This document shows positions 27,930 to 37,140 of a stretch of DNA of 64,000 nt, piece by piece (position 1 is the stretch's first letter; each line of letters starts with the position of its first letter). The notes under the pieces are model-generated. The model did no database searches. It was not told where the DNA came from and saw only the letters and a program-made list of their open reading frames with translations. The position numbers were made by a program, and so were the translations under genes. The DNA is from Saprospiraceae bacterium (GTDB taxonomy: Bacteria > Bacteroidota > Bacteroidia > Chitinophagales > Saprospiraceae): positions 1 through 64,000 of the forward strand of contig JAEUUP010000107.1 of NCBI GenBank assembly GCA_016787525.1. Reading direction: 5' to 3'.

Positions 27930-29182
27930 TTTTCGTTTTGTATGTCAACGGCTAAAATATAAGGCGTGCGGACACCTGCTCGAATTTCGCCACTGGGTAT
28001 GATAATGCGTTTGCCCCATCTAAAAGCCGTAGTTGTGACGGGCGAATGGAGAGGGATAGTGCCGATTTTTGACCATTTATTCGTTTGTGTATTGTACAAT
28101 AAAACGTCTTTGCTAAAACCTGGATGTGAAGCCAATATTTGATTTTTCTTTAAAACCAACTCTTGTTTTTTACTGTCTTCTTTTTCAATAGCGATAGCAG
28201 CTAAAAGTGTTTCGACTTGATGAAACGTTTCGCCTTTATCGCCCCCAAAGAGTACAATATATTGATTGTCAATAGCAATGCCTGTTCCTGCGGTCAAAGC
28301 GGTGATAGTTTGTTGTCCATCGCTGATATTACTGAGGGGTATCCAAATGTTTTGTTTTGTATCAAATTTAAAAACCGAATTGTACAAATCGCTGATGCCC
28401 GAAGCGGTTTTTGCTCTACCTCCTATGACGTAAATTCCATCAGATTGCGCCACTGTGACGGCATGAGATATTGGTTTGGGCAAATTGGGTAAAATTTTCC
28501 ACGCTGCCGTTCCATCATTTATATCAAGGCTTAAAAAAGAATTTGTGGTTTTATTGTCGCTTTCACCGCCAGACACGTACAAAATACTCCCCCTCAGTAT
28601 AGCCGCACAATTTGTCAATGGTAGAGGTAAGGATGGTAAAAACTCTATTTCAATAGCTTGATTCTCAGCGTTCCAACGCATTAAAAAAACCTTATCCGAT
28701 ACACCATTTTCATTTTCACCACCCATGCAAACTATGCCTTTGGGTGTTGAAACTGACGCACCATAAGCGATATTTCCTGAAAGTTTAAAAGAAGTTTCTA
28801 ACCTCTTCACACGACCATTTCTATTTTTTTTAAAAATATAAATATCGTTGTGATACTGCTTTTTGCCTCCTTCCCAAGGCATACCGTTTGGGAAATTTGC
28901 GCCACCTGCCACCATCATCGCCCCATTATGCACGCCTCCGAAAGCACCTGCTACACCGATATTGGGTAGCGAATCTAAAAGTTGCCAATTCATCTTAGGC
29001 TGTGTACTTTTTTGAGCAGTTATAGTGTTTGATTTTGAAAAAAAGAGCATCAAAAGCATCAATACACTGAGGGGGGGGCAGATTGCGGATTTTGGGTTTC
29101 GGATTTCGGTCAGATGTCGCCGAAATCCGAAATCTCCTATCCGAAATCGCTTTACGCCAATTGGTAGTTTGATTTTATCCAT
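27926..29182 (-). CDS. Kelch-type N-acetylneuraminate mutarotase (NanM-like)
   Basis: Periplasmic kelch propeller (about residues 65-410) with repeats around GGANFPNGMPW, CMGGENENG, VSGGESDN, VIGGRAK and LFGGDKG. NanM-like proteins speed the alpha-to-beta interconversion of released sialic acid before uptake. The start is uncertain. ATG 29182 overlaps nanA by 31 bp and gives a 57-residue leader partly encoded by an intergenic hairpin. ATG 29059 gives a short hydrophobic leader ending TITAQ. A one-base variant of the iterated word (CACTGAGGGG at 29065-29074) lies just upstream of the internal start. Exact copies at 28330 (PLS) and 28590 (LRG). Confidence 0.86.
   Translation of the reverse strand: MDKIKLPIGVKRFRIGDFGFRRHLTEIRNPKSAICPPLSVLMLLMLFFSKSNTITAQKSTQPKMNWQLLDSLPNIGVAGAFGGVHNGAMMVAGGANFPNGMPWEGGKKQYHNDIYIFKKNRNGRVKRLETSFKLSGNIAYGASVSTPKGIVCMGGENENGVSDKVFLMRWNAENQAIEIEFLPSLPLPLTNCAAILRGSILYVSGGESDNKTTNSFLSLDINDGTAAWKILPNLPKPISHAVTVAQSDGIYVIGGRAKTASGISDLYNSVFKFDTKQNIWIPLSNISDGQQTITALTAGTGIAIDNQYIVLFGGDKGETFHQVETLLAAIAIEKEDSKKQELVLKKNQILASHPGFSKDVLLYNTQTNKWSKIGTIPLHSPVTTTAFRWGKRIIIPSGEIRAGVRTPYILAVDIQNEK
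29097..29132. repeat. Heptamer-based hairpin near nanA/kelch junction
   Basis: TTTCGGATTTCGG (29097-29109) and CCGAAATCCGAAA (29120-29132) form a perfect 13-bp stem with a 10-base loop, built of a 7-base unit. A further CCGAAATCGC follows at 29141-29150. It lies in the 5' part of the kelch frame, just after the nanA stop. It probably marks an mRNA hairpin between the two genes. Confidence 0.6.
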
Positions 29183-30081
29183 TCATAAAATCCGATTTGT
29201 TCTAATTCATTTAAAAAATCTTGGTACACAGCATCTGACATTCGAGTTATGGGAAGACGGAAATGGCCGCAATCAATACCCATGGCTTTCATAAAGGCTT
29301 TACCAACTCGGATGCCACCGTATTTACCCAATAAACGGACGATTTCGATGGATTTATGCTGATATTCTAAGGCTTTTGCTAAATGACCGTTCTGAAACGC
29401 GCTGATAACTTGGTGATAAACAGGAGCTGCATAATTATAGGTGCTGCCAACTGCCCCACGCACACCCATAGCCATTGCCGCCAATAATTCTTCATCACGC
29501 CCCCAAAGTATATCGTATTTGCCGTCAGCAAAATCGAGGCATTGGGCGCAATCCATCAAATTAGCATCACTGTATTTGATGCCAACGAAATTAGGTATCT
29601 GCTCATGGACGATTTTTAAAAACGGCAACATGTGCAGATGCACGTTTGATAAAACAGGAATATGGTAATAGTAGAAAGGCATATTGGGTGCTGCTGCGGC
29701 CACTTCTGCGCAACAATCGGCTAATATATTAACGCTGTTGGGTTTAAAATAATAGGGCGGTAGATACGCTATGGCATCGTAACCGCAAGAAGCAGCTTCT
29801 TGCGCCAATATTTTACAGGCTTCTACTGAGGGGCTGCCCGCCATAAATATTGTAACGAGCCGACCCTTTGCCGCCTTTATCCATGCGTGCATCAGGGTAA
29901 TTTGTTCTTCATGTGTGAGCGATACACCCTCACCCGTAGAGCCACCAACAAACACGCCTTTTACCTTGTTTTCATGTAAAAAGTCAGCGTATTGAGGTAT
30001 AATATCTACGTTAAGGCTGTTATCTACATTCATGGGTGTAAATGGTGCAGCAATAAGCCCCTCAATTTTTTTGAAATTCAT
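29152..30081 (-). CDS. nanA: N-acetylneuraminate lyase
   Basis: A 309-residue member of the DHDPS/NAL family. It has GGSTGEG (47-53) in place of the GxxGE binding loop, the tyrosine triplet in YYYHIPV (Tyr139 the likely proton relay) and Lys169 in GIKYSD as Schiff-base lysine. It splits N-acetylneuraminate into N-acetylmannosamine and pyruvate in the cytoplasm. It lies after SusD and before the kelch gene in the operon. One copy of the iterated word at 29824 (SPSV). Confidence 0.94.
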   Translation of the reverse strand: MNFKKIEGLIAAPFTPMNVDNSLNVDIIPQYADFLHENKVKGVFVGGSTGEGVSLTHEEQITLMHAWIKAAKGRLVTIFMAGSPSVEACKILAQEAASCGYDAIAYLPPYYFKPNSVNILADCCAEVAAAAPNMPFYYYHIPVLSNVHLHMLPFLKIVHEQIPNFVGIKYSDANLMDCAQCLDFADGKYDILWGRDEELLAAMAMGVRGAVGSTYNYAAPVYHQVISAFQNGHLAKALEYQHKSIEIVRLLGKYGGIRVGKAFMKAMGIDCGHFRLPITRMSDAVYQDFLNELEQIGFYEWIKSNYQLA

Positions 30082-30098
30082 AATAAATTGGATTATGA

Positions 30099-30158
30099 AT
30101 TATGAGTGATGAAATTACGGGTCATCAATTTGATAACTCATAATTCATCACTCATAAT
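30099..30158. repeat. Heptamer-based hairpin between susD and nanA
   Basis: ATTATGAGTGATGAA (30099-30113) and TTCATCACTCATAAT (30144-30158) pair perfectly over 15 bp. The left side is a run of 7-base units (ATTATGA, ATTATGA, GTGATGA). It fills most of the 81-bp SusD-NanA gap and could modulate the level of downstream message. Confidence 0.65.
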
Positions 30159-30162
30159 CAGA

Positions 30163-31680
30163 TTAATAACCAGGTGTTTGAGTCAATTTTGGGTCAGAGT
30201 TGAGCATACCGACTGTTATGGGTAGTAAAAACTTAAACTCTTGACCGGGTGCTAAAAAAGCAGGTTTGATATTGGCAAAAACATAACTGTTGCCTGCTCT
30301 GCGCAAAGCCCACCAACGTTTGCCTTCGCCGATAAATTCACGCAGATATTCATCCAAAATAGCGTTCATATTTTCCGTTACTGTTCCTTTTGTAAAAACA
30401 GCAGGTGTTGCGTAAGCCCTTTGACGAATCAAATTGATTTCGGCTGCAGGGTCTTCACCCAATTTAGTTTTGGCTTCTGCCAATAGCAAAAGTACGTCAG
30501 CAAAGCGATAAATTGGAAAATCATTGTCATAAAGCTGCGCTCCTGCATCCACACGCCCGATAAACTTTGTCAGCATCACACCTGCTGTGTCGTAAGGTGC
30601 TGTATTGCGATTCATCACGCGGAATGTGCCAGCAATTCTTTTATCATTGTTTTCTGTCAACCGCTTTATCATAGCTTTGGACATACCAATGCGACTTGCG
30701 CCAGACACAAAAGGATAGGTTGTCGCAACTGAAACAGGTGTTGCTGGAGGTGGATTAAAAATTAACGTTCCTGCTTGGGTTGTATTGACAAGAAAATTAC
30801 CATAAACACCTTGTGTTGCTTGGTCTTTTTCGTAGCTAATAGCAAAAATGATTTCCTTATTATTTGTCTCTTTAGTTGGGTCAAAAGTGTCGGCATAAGT
30901 GGTATTGAGACCCAAAGTCGAAAGAGCTTTGACTTCCTCCAAAGCCGCTTTAGCTTTTGTCAAATCGGCATTACCGCCACCCATAAGCATTCCTGACCAG
31001 AGTAAAATATCGCCTTGTAAGGTCAAAGTAGCAGCACGATTCCAATAGACCCGTTTAGCTGTAAAAGTGTTATTTCCTGCAAAAAACTCCAAAGATTTGT
31101 CAATATCGCTCTTAATTTGCGCTAAAACCGCTTCGGGCGTGGCACGTTCTTTATACAAATCGGATAGTTTGCCAATAGTTGAAACGGGTTCAGTTGTCAA
31201 AGGTACGCCGCCCCACGTTTTGAGCATGGTGTAATATACATACGCCCGCAAACCATACATTTCGGCTAAAGCACTTTTGCGTTGTGCTTCCGTGATTGGT
31301 GCTTTTGGGAAAAGGCTGATGACAGTGTTGATTCTGTCCAGCAAACTATAAAAACCTGCCCAGTTGCCCGCAGGCGCATTGGAAGCCAATAGATTATGCG
31401 TATAATATTGCTTAGGTGCAGCATCTTCGGACTCTGTGAACAGACCATCCGCCCAGATTTCAGAGCGCATTTCGCCGAAAGTGAAAAGGGTGCTGTGAAA
31501 ACCTCTGAATGTAGTGTAAACCCCGTTATATAAGGTTAAAGCAGCATTCGGGTCGGTTAGAACCAAAGTTTGATTGAGTGAAGTTTGTGGTACAACTTCC
31601 TCCAATTGGCTTTTGCACGCTGAAAGGCTGACAAAAAGACAAGCGGCAAAAGCTATTTTATATATTTTAATGAATTTCAT
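30163..31680 (-). CDS. SusD/RagB-like lipoprotein of the sialic-acid operon
   Basis: A 505-residue lipoprotein with lipobox LSAC (about residue 22). It has SusD-type features: the N-terminal SQLEEVVPQTSL and DPNAALTLYNGVYTTFRG segments, helical TPR-like repeats (MYGLRAYVYYTMLKTWGGVPL) and the C-terminal LREFIGEGKRWWALRRAG motif. It is the surface partner of the SusC protein encoded just upstream and probably binds sialylated glycans or free sialic acid (compare NanU of Bacteroides). Confidence 0.93.
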   Translation of the reverse strand: MKFIKIYKIAFAACLFVSLSACKSQLEEVVPQTSLNQTLVLTDPNAALTLYNGVYTTFRGFHSTLFTFGEMRSEIWADGLFTESEDAAPKQYYTHNLLASNAPAGNWAGFYSLLDRINTVISLFPKAPITEAQRKSALAEMYGLRAYVYYTMLKTWGGVPLTTEPVSTIGKLSDLYKERATPEAVLAQIKSDIDKSLEFFAGNNTFTAKRVYWNRAATLTLQGDILLWSGMLMGGGNADLTKAKAALEEVKALSTLGLNTTYADTFDPTKETNNKEIIFAISYEKDQATQGVYGNFLVNTTQAGTLIFNPPPATPVSVATTYPFVSGASRIGMSKAMIKRLTENNDKRIAGTFRVMNRNTAPYDTAGVMLTKFIGRVDAGAQLYDNDFPIYRFADVLLLLAEAKTKLGEDPAAEINLIRQRAYATPAVFTKGTVTENMNAILDEYLREFIGEGKRWWALRRAGNSYVFANIKPAFLAPGQEFKFLLPITVGMLNSDPKLTQTPGY

Positions 31681-31721
31681 TAGTCAAATCGTTTAATTTT
31701 TGAAAAAATACTGAGGGGGTG

Positions 31722-31838
31722 TTTACGATTTACGATTTACGATTTACGATTTACGATTTACGATTTACGATTTACGATTTTGGAAGTCAAATACTGAGGG
31801 GGTACACATTCGTGAATCCAAAATCGTAAATCGTAAAT
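31722..31838. repeat. TTTACGA tandem array and perfect 22-bp hairpin between susC and susD
   Basis: From 31722 to 31780 the 7-base unit TTTACGA repeats about 8.4 times without error. The last part (31763-31784) pairs perfectly over 22 bp with 31817-31838. The 32-base loop contains one copy of the iterated word (31792-31801), and another copy (31709-31718) flanks the array. The whole 164-bp susC-susD gap is thus repeat. The structure could stall or stabilise mRNA and set the SusC to SusD ratio; copy number may vary by slippage. Confidence 0.9.
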
Positions 31839-31844
31839 ATTTTG

Positions 31845-34800
31845 CTATAATGTCAAATTCAAACCAATGATTACAGTTCTGGGTAATGGGAAACGACCTA
31901 CGTCGTTGCCACCAACATCGGGGAAATTGCCACTGTATTTGGTGAAATATGCTAAATTTGACCCTGCTACATAGATTCTGAACCCTTGGATTTTGTTTTT
32001 CAAATATTTTTTAAAAAACTCACTGGGCAATTCATAACTCAATGTCAATTCGCGCAAACCGATGTAGTTGCCATTTTCATAGAAATTGGCAGGAGCTGGC
32101 GCTGCTTGTGTTGTGCCACCACCTGCATCCATGAAGTAATTTCTGCCATAATTTGCCCAATAATAGCGTGGCAAAGTGCCGCTTGGATTGTCTGGATGCC
32201 AAGTGTTTTTTACGTCAACAGGGCCATTTTGAGAACCTTGCACTTGCGACATACCCCGCAAAAATGATTGATTGAGAATTTTGAAGCCCAAAGCATAGTC
32301 AAACTGACCGAATAAACTCAAACCTTTCCAACTGATTGAGCCATTGAATCCGCCCATGAATTGAGGTGTCGTGCGTCCGACAAAAGTGAAATCTCTGAAA
32401 TCCAAAGTATCATTTTTGTCTATGTCGCGCCAACGAGCATCGCCCAATTGTTTTGCTCTTTTGTTAGGTGAAGGCAAAAATGAATTGAAAAAATTGGCAC
32501 GAGCATCCAAATCTCCTTGTGAAGTGTAAATACCGTCATAGATAGGCACCCAAATTTCGTCTAAACCTACGCGCAAACCTTCCTGCAAGCCTGAAACTTG
32601 TATGATTTGATTGGAAGCAGGGTCAAAGACTCGGATTGTGCTTTGTCGGTTACGTTCCAAACCATTATCAGGCAATTTGACTACATAGTTTTTGACATGG
32701 AAGAAATTTGCCCCGAGTTGCACGCTCAAACCATTGGGCGTTTTGGGTCTGAGAACATCTGCCCGAAGTTCTAATTCAATCCCCTTGTTTTGCAGTTGAC
32801 CTAAATTGGTTGTGAAAGAGGTAAAACCTGTCCATGCAGGAATCCCCAAAGAAGCGATTTTGTCATAAACATTGCGGATAAAATAGTCGCCAATGATGGT
32901 GATGCGGTTGTCGAATAAGCCCAAATCCAAGCCGAAATTCAGGGCTTGTGCGCGTTCCCATCTCAAATCGGTGTTGAAAATACCACTTGCGGCTGTCCCT
33001 GGATTGCCATTGTAAATGCCCGTGTTGCCATAAACGGCGGCTGTTGCAAAATCACCTAAAGGCTCGATACTGCCATTTTCGCCCCAACTGATTCGCGGTT
33101 TCAAGGTGCTGATATATTTATTAATGCCAGAGTTGGCAAAGAATTTTTCACCTTGAACATTCCAACCAACTGAAACACCGGGGAATAAACCATAGCGATT
33201 GGTTGCCAATTTGGATGTGCCATCGTAGCGCAAATTGACAGTTGCTAAGAAACGAGAATCGAAATTGTAGTTGATACGCCCGATGCCTGATGCCAAACGT
33301 TGCCAAGAGTTGAAGGCAGAAGACGGAATGCCTACGGCTGTGGTTGCGGCACTGAGGTAAGGGATAAAGTCCGTAGCTGCACCGCTTGCAGCCGCGCTGG
33401 TTGCAAAGTTTCTGAATTCAAAAAACTCGCCGCCACCTAAGACCGAAATCGAATGTACGCCAATGTATTTTGAATACTGCAAGAAAGCATTATATGAATA
33501 TTGCGTTGTTCTATTACTCGAAACAGACGAGCTACGCGTATTGACAAAAGCACCGCCTGTGCCATTTTGATAGGCTTTTGTAAAACTTTCACTCGAATTG
33601 TAGCGCATAAAACCTGAACCCGAAGCCAGAAGTTTTAATGAAGGCAAAATAGAATACTCTAAATTGATGCCTCCCGCAAACCGCTGCTCTGTGGTTTTAT
33701 TGATAAATTTATCTTGAAAATAAGCGGGATTGCCTAATGTGCCACCGTCCACACCGGGTAGAATTTCGCCTGTAACATCTTTTGTATAGCGTACAGTTGG
33801 CGCAACGCCGACCAAACGCTGAATTAAGCCACCACCCAAGCCACCATTATTGTCAGCTGTCAAATATGAAGGTGATGAATTGTCGCTATAAACACTGGTA
33901 TTGAGGCTGATTTTGAGGTCTTTATTGACATTCAAACCGCCATTGAAATTCAAACTATAACGGCTGAGTTTTGACCCAAGCACCATACCAACGTCTTTCA
34001 ATGCGCCCAAACCCAAGGCAAAATTGCCCATATCGTTCGCACCTGAGAAGTTGATGTAGTGGTCATCCAATTTACTTTGTTGTAGAATCATATCCTCCAA
34101 TTCGCGCTGACCTGTCGAACGGAACAAAATACTGTCCGATACTGAGGGGTTGAATGGGTTTTTATCAACCAACAATTTCCAGTTCGGGTCATTGATTAAT
34201 TGCCTATTTGTGTTGGATACCAATTGTGTTGAGTAGCGACCATCGGCGGCTGTCCAACCTGAGTTGGTCGCCCATCCCCATGCACCTGTCAATTGGTTGC
34301 GTGTACTTGTGGTGTCGCCATCGTTGCCCAACTTGCCCAGTGCAAAACGGCTGCCAATGCCCATCCTGTTCCAGCGAATGTAATCTTCGGCACTCAAATA
34401 TTCCACAGGATTGCGCCGCACGTAATTAGTAGCATTTCGATATGAATAAGACACTTGTGTTTTGCCTTTTTTACCTTTTTTGGTCGAAACCAAAATCACA
34501 CCGTTGGAAGCTCTTGCGCCATAGATTGCCGTCGAAGCAGCATCTTTCAAGAGGTCAATACTTTCCACATCAGCCATATTGATACCATATAAAGACGTGA
34601 CGATGATACCATCCAAAACAATCAACGGTGAACCGCTACCACTAAAATCCGTTCCACCTCGAAAACTGATAGTTGGTGTAGAGCCAGGTTGGCCCGTCGT
34701 TTGTTGTACCCGAAGCCCCGAGACTGTACCTTGTAGCACAGAGCCAACATTGGTACGTGGTACTGATTTCAAGGCTTTTTCGTCAGTGCTTGACACCGCA

Positions 34801-35162
34801 CCTGTCAATGTCCGACGTGATTGCTCGCCATAACCAATGACAACTACTTCGTCTAATTCACCCGAAGGTTTCATCTTAATACTGAGGGGTATCGTTTCAT
34901 CTATTTTGATTTCTAATGAGGCATATCCGACAAAGCTGCACACTAAAATCGTAGCACCTTGAGGCACTTTTAAGCTAAAACTACCATCAGCAGCCGAAAT
35001 TGTGCCATTCGATGTGCCTTTCACAACGACAGCGACAAACTCCATAGGCTTACCCGTTTCATCGGTAATCGTACCGCTGATGTTTTTATCTTGTGCATAA
35101 GCTTGTTGCGAAAGTAGCGTCAGAACCAGCAAAAACAGGCGATAAAGTATTTTCTTCATCAT
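31845..35162 (-). CDS. SusC/RagA-type TonB-dependent transporter of the sialic-acid operon
   Basis: A 1105-residue outer-membrane protein: signal peptide (about 1-23, ending AYAQ), carboxypeptidase-like domain (ISGTITDETGKPMEFVAV), TonB box region (LDEVVVIGYG), plug with LLKDAASTAIYGARASNG and a long barrel ending in NLTL. It is first in the sialic-acid operon and is the likely NanO-type importer. Two copies of the iterated word inside (34140 read PSV; 34880 read PLS). Transcription should start from the promoter at 35214-35221. Confidence 0.95.
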   Translation of the reverse strand: MMKKILYRLFLLVLTLLSQQAYAQDKNISGTITDETGKPMEFVAVVVKGTSNGTISAADGSFSLKVPQGATILVCSFVGYASLEIKIDETIPLSIKMKPSGELDEVVVIGYGEQSRRTLTGAVSSTDEKALKSVPRTNVGSVLQGTVSGLRVQQTTGQPGSTPTISFRGGTDFSGSGSPLIVLDGIIVTSLYGINMADVESIDLLKDAASTAIYGARASNGVILVSTKKGKKGKTQVSYSYRNATNYVRRNPVEYLSAEDYIRWNRMGIGSRFALGKLGNDGDTTSTRNQLTGAWGWATNSGWTAADGRYSTQLVSNTNRQLINDPNWKLLVDKNPFNPSVSDSILFRSTGQRELEDMILQQSKLDDHYINFSGANDMGNFALGLGALKDVGMVLGSKLSRYSLNFNGGLNVNKDLKISLNTSVYSDNSSPSYLTADNNGGLGGGLIQRLVGVAPTVRYTKDVTGEILPGVDGGTLGNPAYFQDKFINKTTEQRFAGGINLEYSILPSLKLLASGSGFMRYNSSESFTKAYQNGTGGAFVNTRSSSVSSNRTTQYSYNAFLQYSKYIGVHSISVLGGGEFFEFRNFATSAAASGAATDFIPYLSAATTAVGIPSSAFNSWQRLASGIGRINYNFDSRFLATVNLRYDGTSKLATNRYGLFPGVSVGWNVQGEKFFANSGINKYISTLKPRISWGENGSIEPLGDFATAAVYGNTGIYNGNPGTAASGIFNTDLRWERAQALNFGLDLGLFDNRITIIGDYFIRNVYDKIASLGIPAWTGFTSFTTNLGQLQNKGIELELRADVLRPKTPNGLSVQLGANFFHVKNYVVKLPDNGLERNRQSTIRVFDPASNQIIQVSGLQEGLRVGLDEIWVPIYDGIYTSQGDLDARANFFNSFLPSPNKRAKQLGDARWRDIDKNDTLDFRDFTFVGRTTPQFMGGFNGSISWKGLSLFGQFDYALGFKILNQSFLRGMSQVQGSQNGPVDVKNTWHPDNPSGTLPRYYWANYGRNYFMDAGGGTTQAAPAPANFYENGNYIGLRELTLSYELPSEFFKKYLKNKIQGFRIYVAGSNLAYFTKYSGNFPDVGGNDVGRFPLPRTVIIGLNLTL

Positions 35163-35195
35163 ATTGAGTGAGTTAGAATTTGAGAAATGAAATTT

Positions 35196-35221
35196 ATTAT
35201 GTCATACATAATGCAAATGTA
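35196..35221 (-). promoter_or_regulatory. Promoter and GntR-type operator of the sialic-acid operon
   Basis: On the minus strand TACATTTG (35221-35214) matches the Bacteroidota -7 element TAnnTTTG exactly. Directly downstream, ATTATGTCATACATAAT (35212-35196) is a perfect 17-bp palindrome with a GT-N3-AC core of the kind bound by FadR-type GntR regulators. The operator would cover the start point of transcription, a classic repressor position, about 35-50 bp before the susC ATG. The operon's own GntR protein is the natural candidate ligand-responsive repressor. No clear -33 TTTG was found. Confidence 0.65.
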
Positions 35222-35591
35222 AATAGATTTTTTGAATTGAGAATTTTTTTTAGAAAAAAAATAATGCACCGTTAAAACTTAGGTAGTTCGACGTAAGCAA
35301 CCAATAATTGCTTTTACTATAAGTCATTTAGTACCTAAAATAACTTAAAATAGCCGCCTTTGGCGGCAAAGAATTACCGAAGTATTGATAAGTATTTGAA
35401 TAAAAATAATTTAGAAGCAACGGCTAATGACGTTTAACGACCAATGTTGAAAATACTGAGGGGGTATATTTCTCACAAGTACCTTTTTTGTACCTTGCGG
35501 CTCATACAGTAAGTTGTTAAAGTCATTGAGAAAAAATGAGTCGTTGGACTCGCACGAACAGTAGTCTTTTATAAAAGATAAAAAAATAAAA
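35222..35591. other. Rest of the divergent intergenic region, no gene
   Basis: This gap between the divergent sialic-acid operon and the GH125 gene has no open frame of note. It contains a GC hairpin (GCCGCC 35353-35358, GGCGGC 35362-35367) and a copy of the iterated word at 35454-35463. A promoter for GH125 is expected here but I could not identify one. Confidence 0.5.
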
Positions 35592-37016
35592 ATGGCACAC
35601 ATCACTCGAAGATCATTTATCCAAAACGCAAGCCTTGCGGGTATGGGTTTATTCATCAATACAAAAGCATTTTCGCAAGATTTTCCAACCGTTCGCGTAC
35701 CCTTAGAAAAGCGGAATTTCAGTAGTGCCGCCATTGAAACAACGATTCAGCGTATGAAAACACGCATAAAAGACCCTGAATTGGCATGGCTGTTTGAAAA
35801 TTGTTTTCCTAATACCTTGGATACGACGGTCATTTTTAAAATGAAAAATGGGCGACCCGATACGTTTGTCATCACAGGTGACATCCACGCGATGTGGTTG
35901 CGCGACAGCACGGCACAAGTCACACCTTATTTGTCTTTGATGAAAGACGACGAACGGTTGAAACAGCTCATCGCAGGTGTCATCAATCGCCAAACTGAGT
36001 GCATTTTGATTGACCCTTACGCCAATGCTTTTAACGATGGTGCAGGAAAATCGGAATGGATGAGTGACCATACAGATATGAAACCCGAATTGCACGAGCG
36101 CAAATGGGAACTGGATTCACTGTGCTACACCGTTCGTTTAGCGTATAACTATTGGAAAATTACACAAGATACCAGCGTTTTTGACGCTCAATGGCTCAAA
36201 GCCGCTCAAACAATCATTGCAACGTGCCGCGAGCAACAGCGTTTTAAAGGCGTTGGAAAATATAGATTTGGACGCACAACATCGTGGTCAACGGATACTG
36301 TCCCTGGCAATGGATACGGCAATGTGACGAAGCCTAATGGATTGATTCACAGTATTTTTCGCCCATCAGATGATGCAACATTGTACCCGTTTTTGATTCC
36401 TTCTAATCTGTTTGCCGTGGTGTCTTTCCGACAAATGGGAGAAATTTCGGAACTGGTTTATAAAGATTTAGCTTTCGCAAAAGAGTGCCGTGATTTTGCA
36501 AATGAGGTAGAAGAAGCGATAAAAAAGCACGCCATTATCAAGCATCCAGAGTTTGGAAAAATATATGCGATGGAAGTAGATGGCTTCGGAAACTGCCTGT
36601 TGCAAGACGATGCGAATGTGCCGAATTTGATGGCTTTGCCCTATCTCGGTGCGGTCAAAGCGGACGATAAAATTTATAAAAACACGCGAAAATTTGTTTT
36701 AAGCGACTCCAACCCTTATTTTTTCAGAGGAAAAGCAGCCGAGGGGGTAGGTAGCCCGCATACTTTGGTGAATCAAATTTGGCATTTAAGTCTCATTATG
36801 CGGGCGATGACTTCAAGCGATGATAAAGAGATTGTGCAACAATTGCGTTTTTTGAAAAACACGCATGCCAACACGGGTTTTATGCATGAATCATTTGACA
36901 AAGACGATGCTGCTAAATTTACCCGTAAATGGTTTGCATGGGCGAACACACTTTTCGGAGAAATGATATTGAAAGTGGAGAAAGAACGACCACATCTGCT
37001 GAATAGCTTATTGTAG
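35592..37016 (+). CDS. Exo-alpha-1,6-mannosidase, GH125
   Basis: A 474-residue enzyme with a twin-arginine-like signal (TRRSFIQ at 5-11, cleavage near AFSQ). The GH125 signatures are GDIHAMWLRDSTAQVTPY (about 93-110), WMSDHTDMKPELHERKWELDSLCY and the late EGVGSPHT. It removes alpha-1,6-linked mannose, as found in N-glycan cores, in the periplasm or at the surface. It is transcribed away from the sialic-acid operon. Confidence 0.9.
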   Translation: MAHITRRSFIQNASLAGMGLFINTKAFSQDFPTVRVPLEKRNFSSAAIETTIQRMKTRIKDPELAWLFENCFPNTLDTTVIFKMKNGRPDTFVITGDIHAMWLRDSTAQVTPYLSLMKDDERLKQLIAGVINRQTECILIDPYANAFNDGAGKSEWMSDHTDMKPELHERKWELDSLCYTVRLAYNYWKITQDTSVFDAQWLKAAQTIIATCREQQRFKGVGKYRFGRTTSWSTDTVPGNGYGNVTKPNGLIHSIFRPSDDATLYPFLIPSNLFAVVSFRQMGEISELVYKDLAFAKECRDFANEVEEAIKKHAIIKHPEFGKIYAMEVDGFGNCLLQDDANVPNLMALPYLGAVKADDKIYKNTRKFVLSDSNPYFFRGKAAEGVGSPHTLVNQIWHLSLIMRAMTSSDDKEIVQQLRFLKNTHANTGFMHESFDKDDAAKFTRKWFAWANTLFGEMILKVEKERPHLLNSLL

Positions 37017-37140
37017 ATACCCCTCAGTAAAACATTCAAAAAATACACTTTTGAATGACAAAAACATGAACAACTTTCAGTAATTGCCTTTGTCTTTGGC
37101 TATATCAAGTACCTTCAATTTGCCTAAAAAAGACAAAACA

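Noticed and set aside
30057-30066. CCCCTCAATT near the nanA start, and CTCCTCAGTC at 38325-38334
   Set aside because: These differ from the word at conserved positions and are not counted as copies.
36739-36750. GCCGAGGGGGTA in the GH125 gene as a copy of the iterated word
   Set aside because: It lacks the TACT half and only shares the G run.
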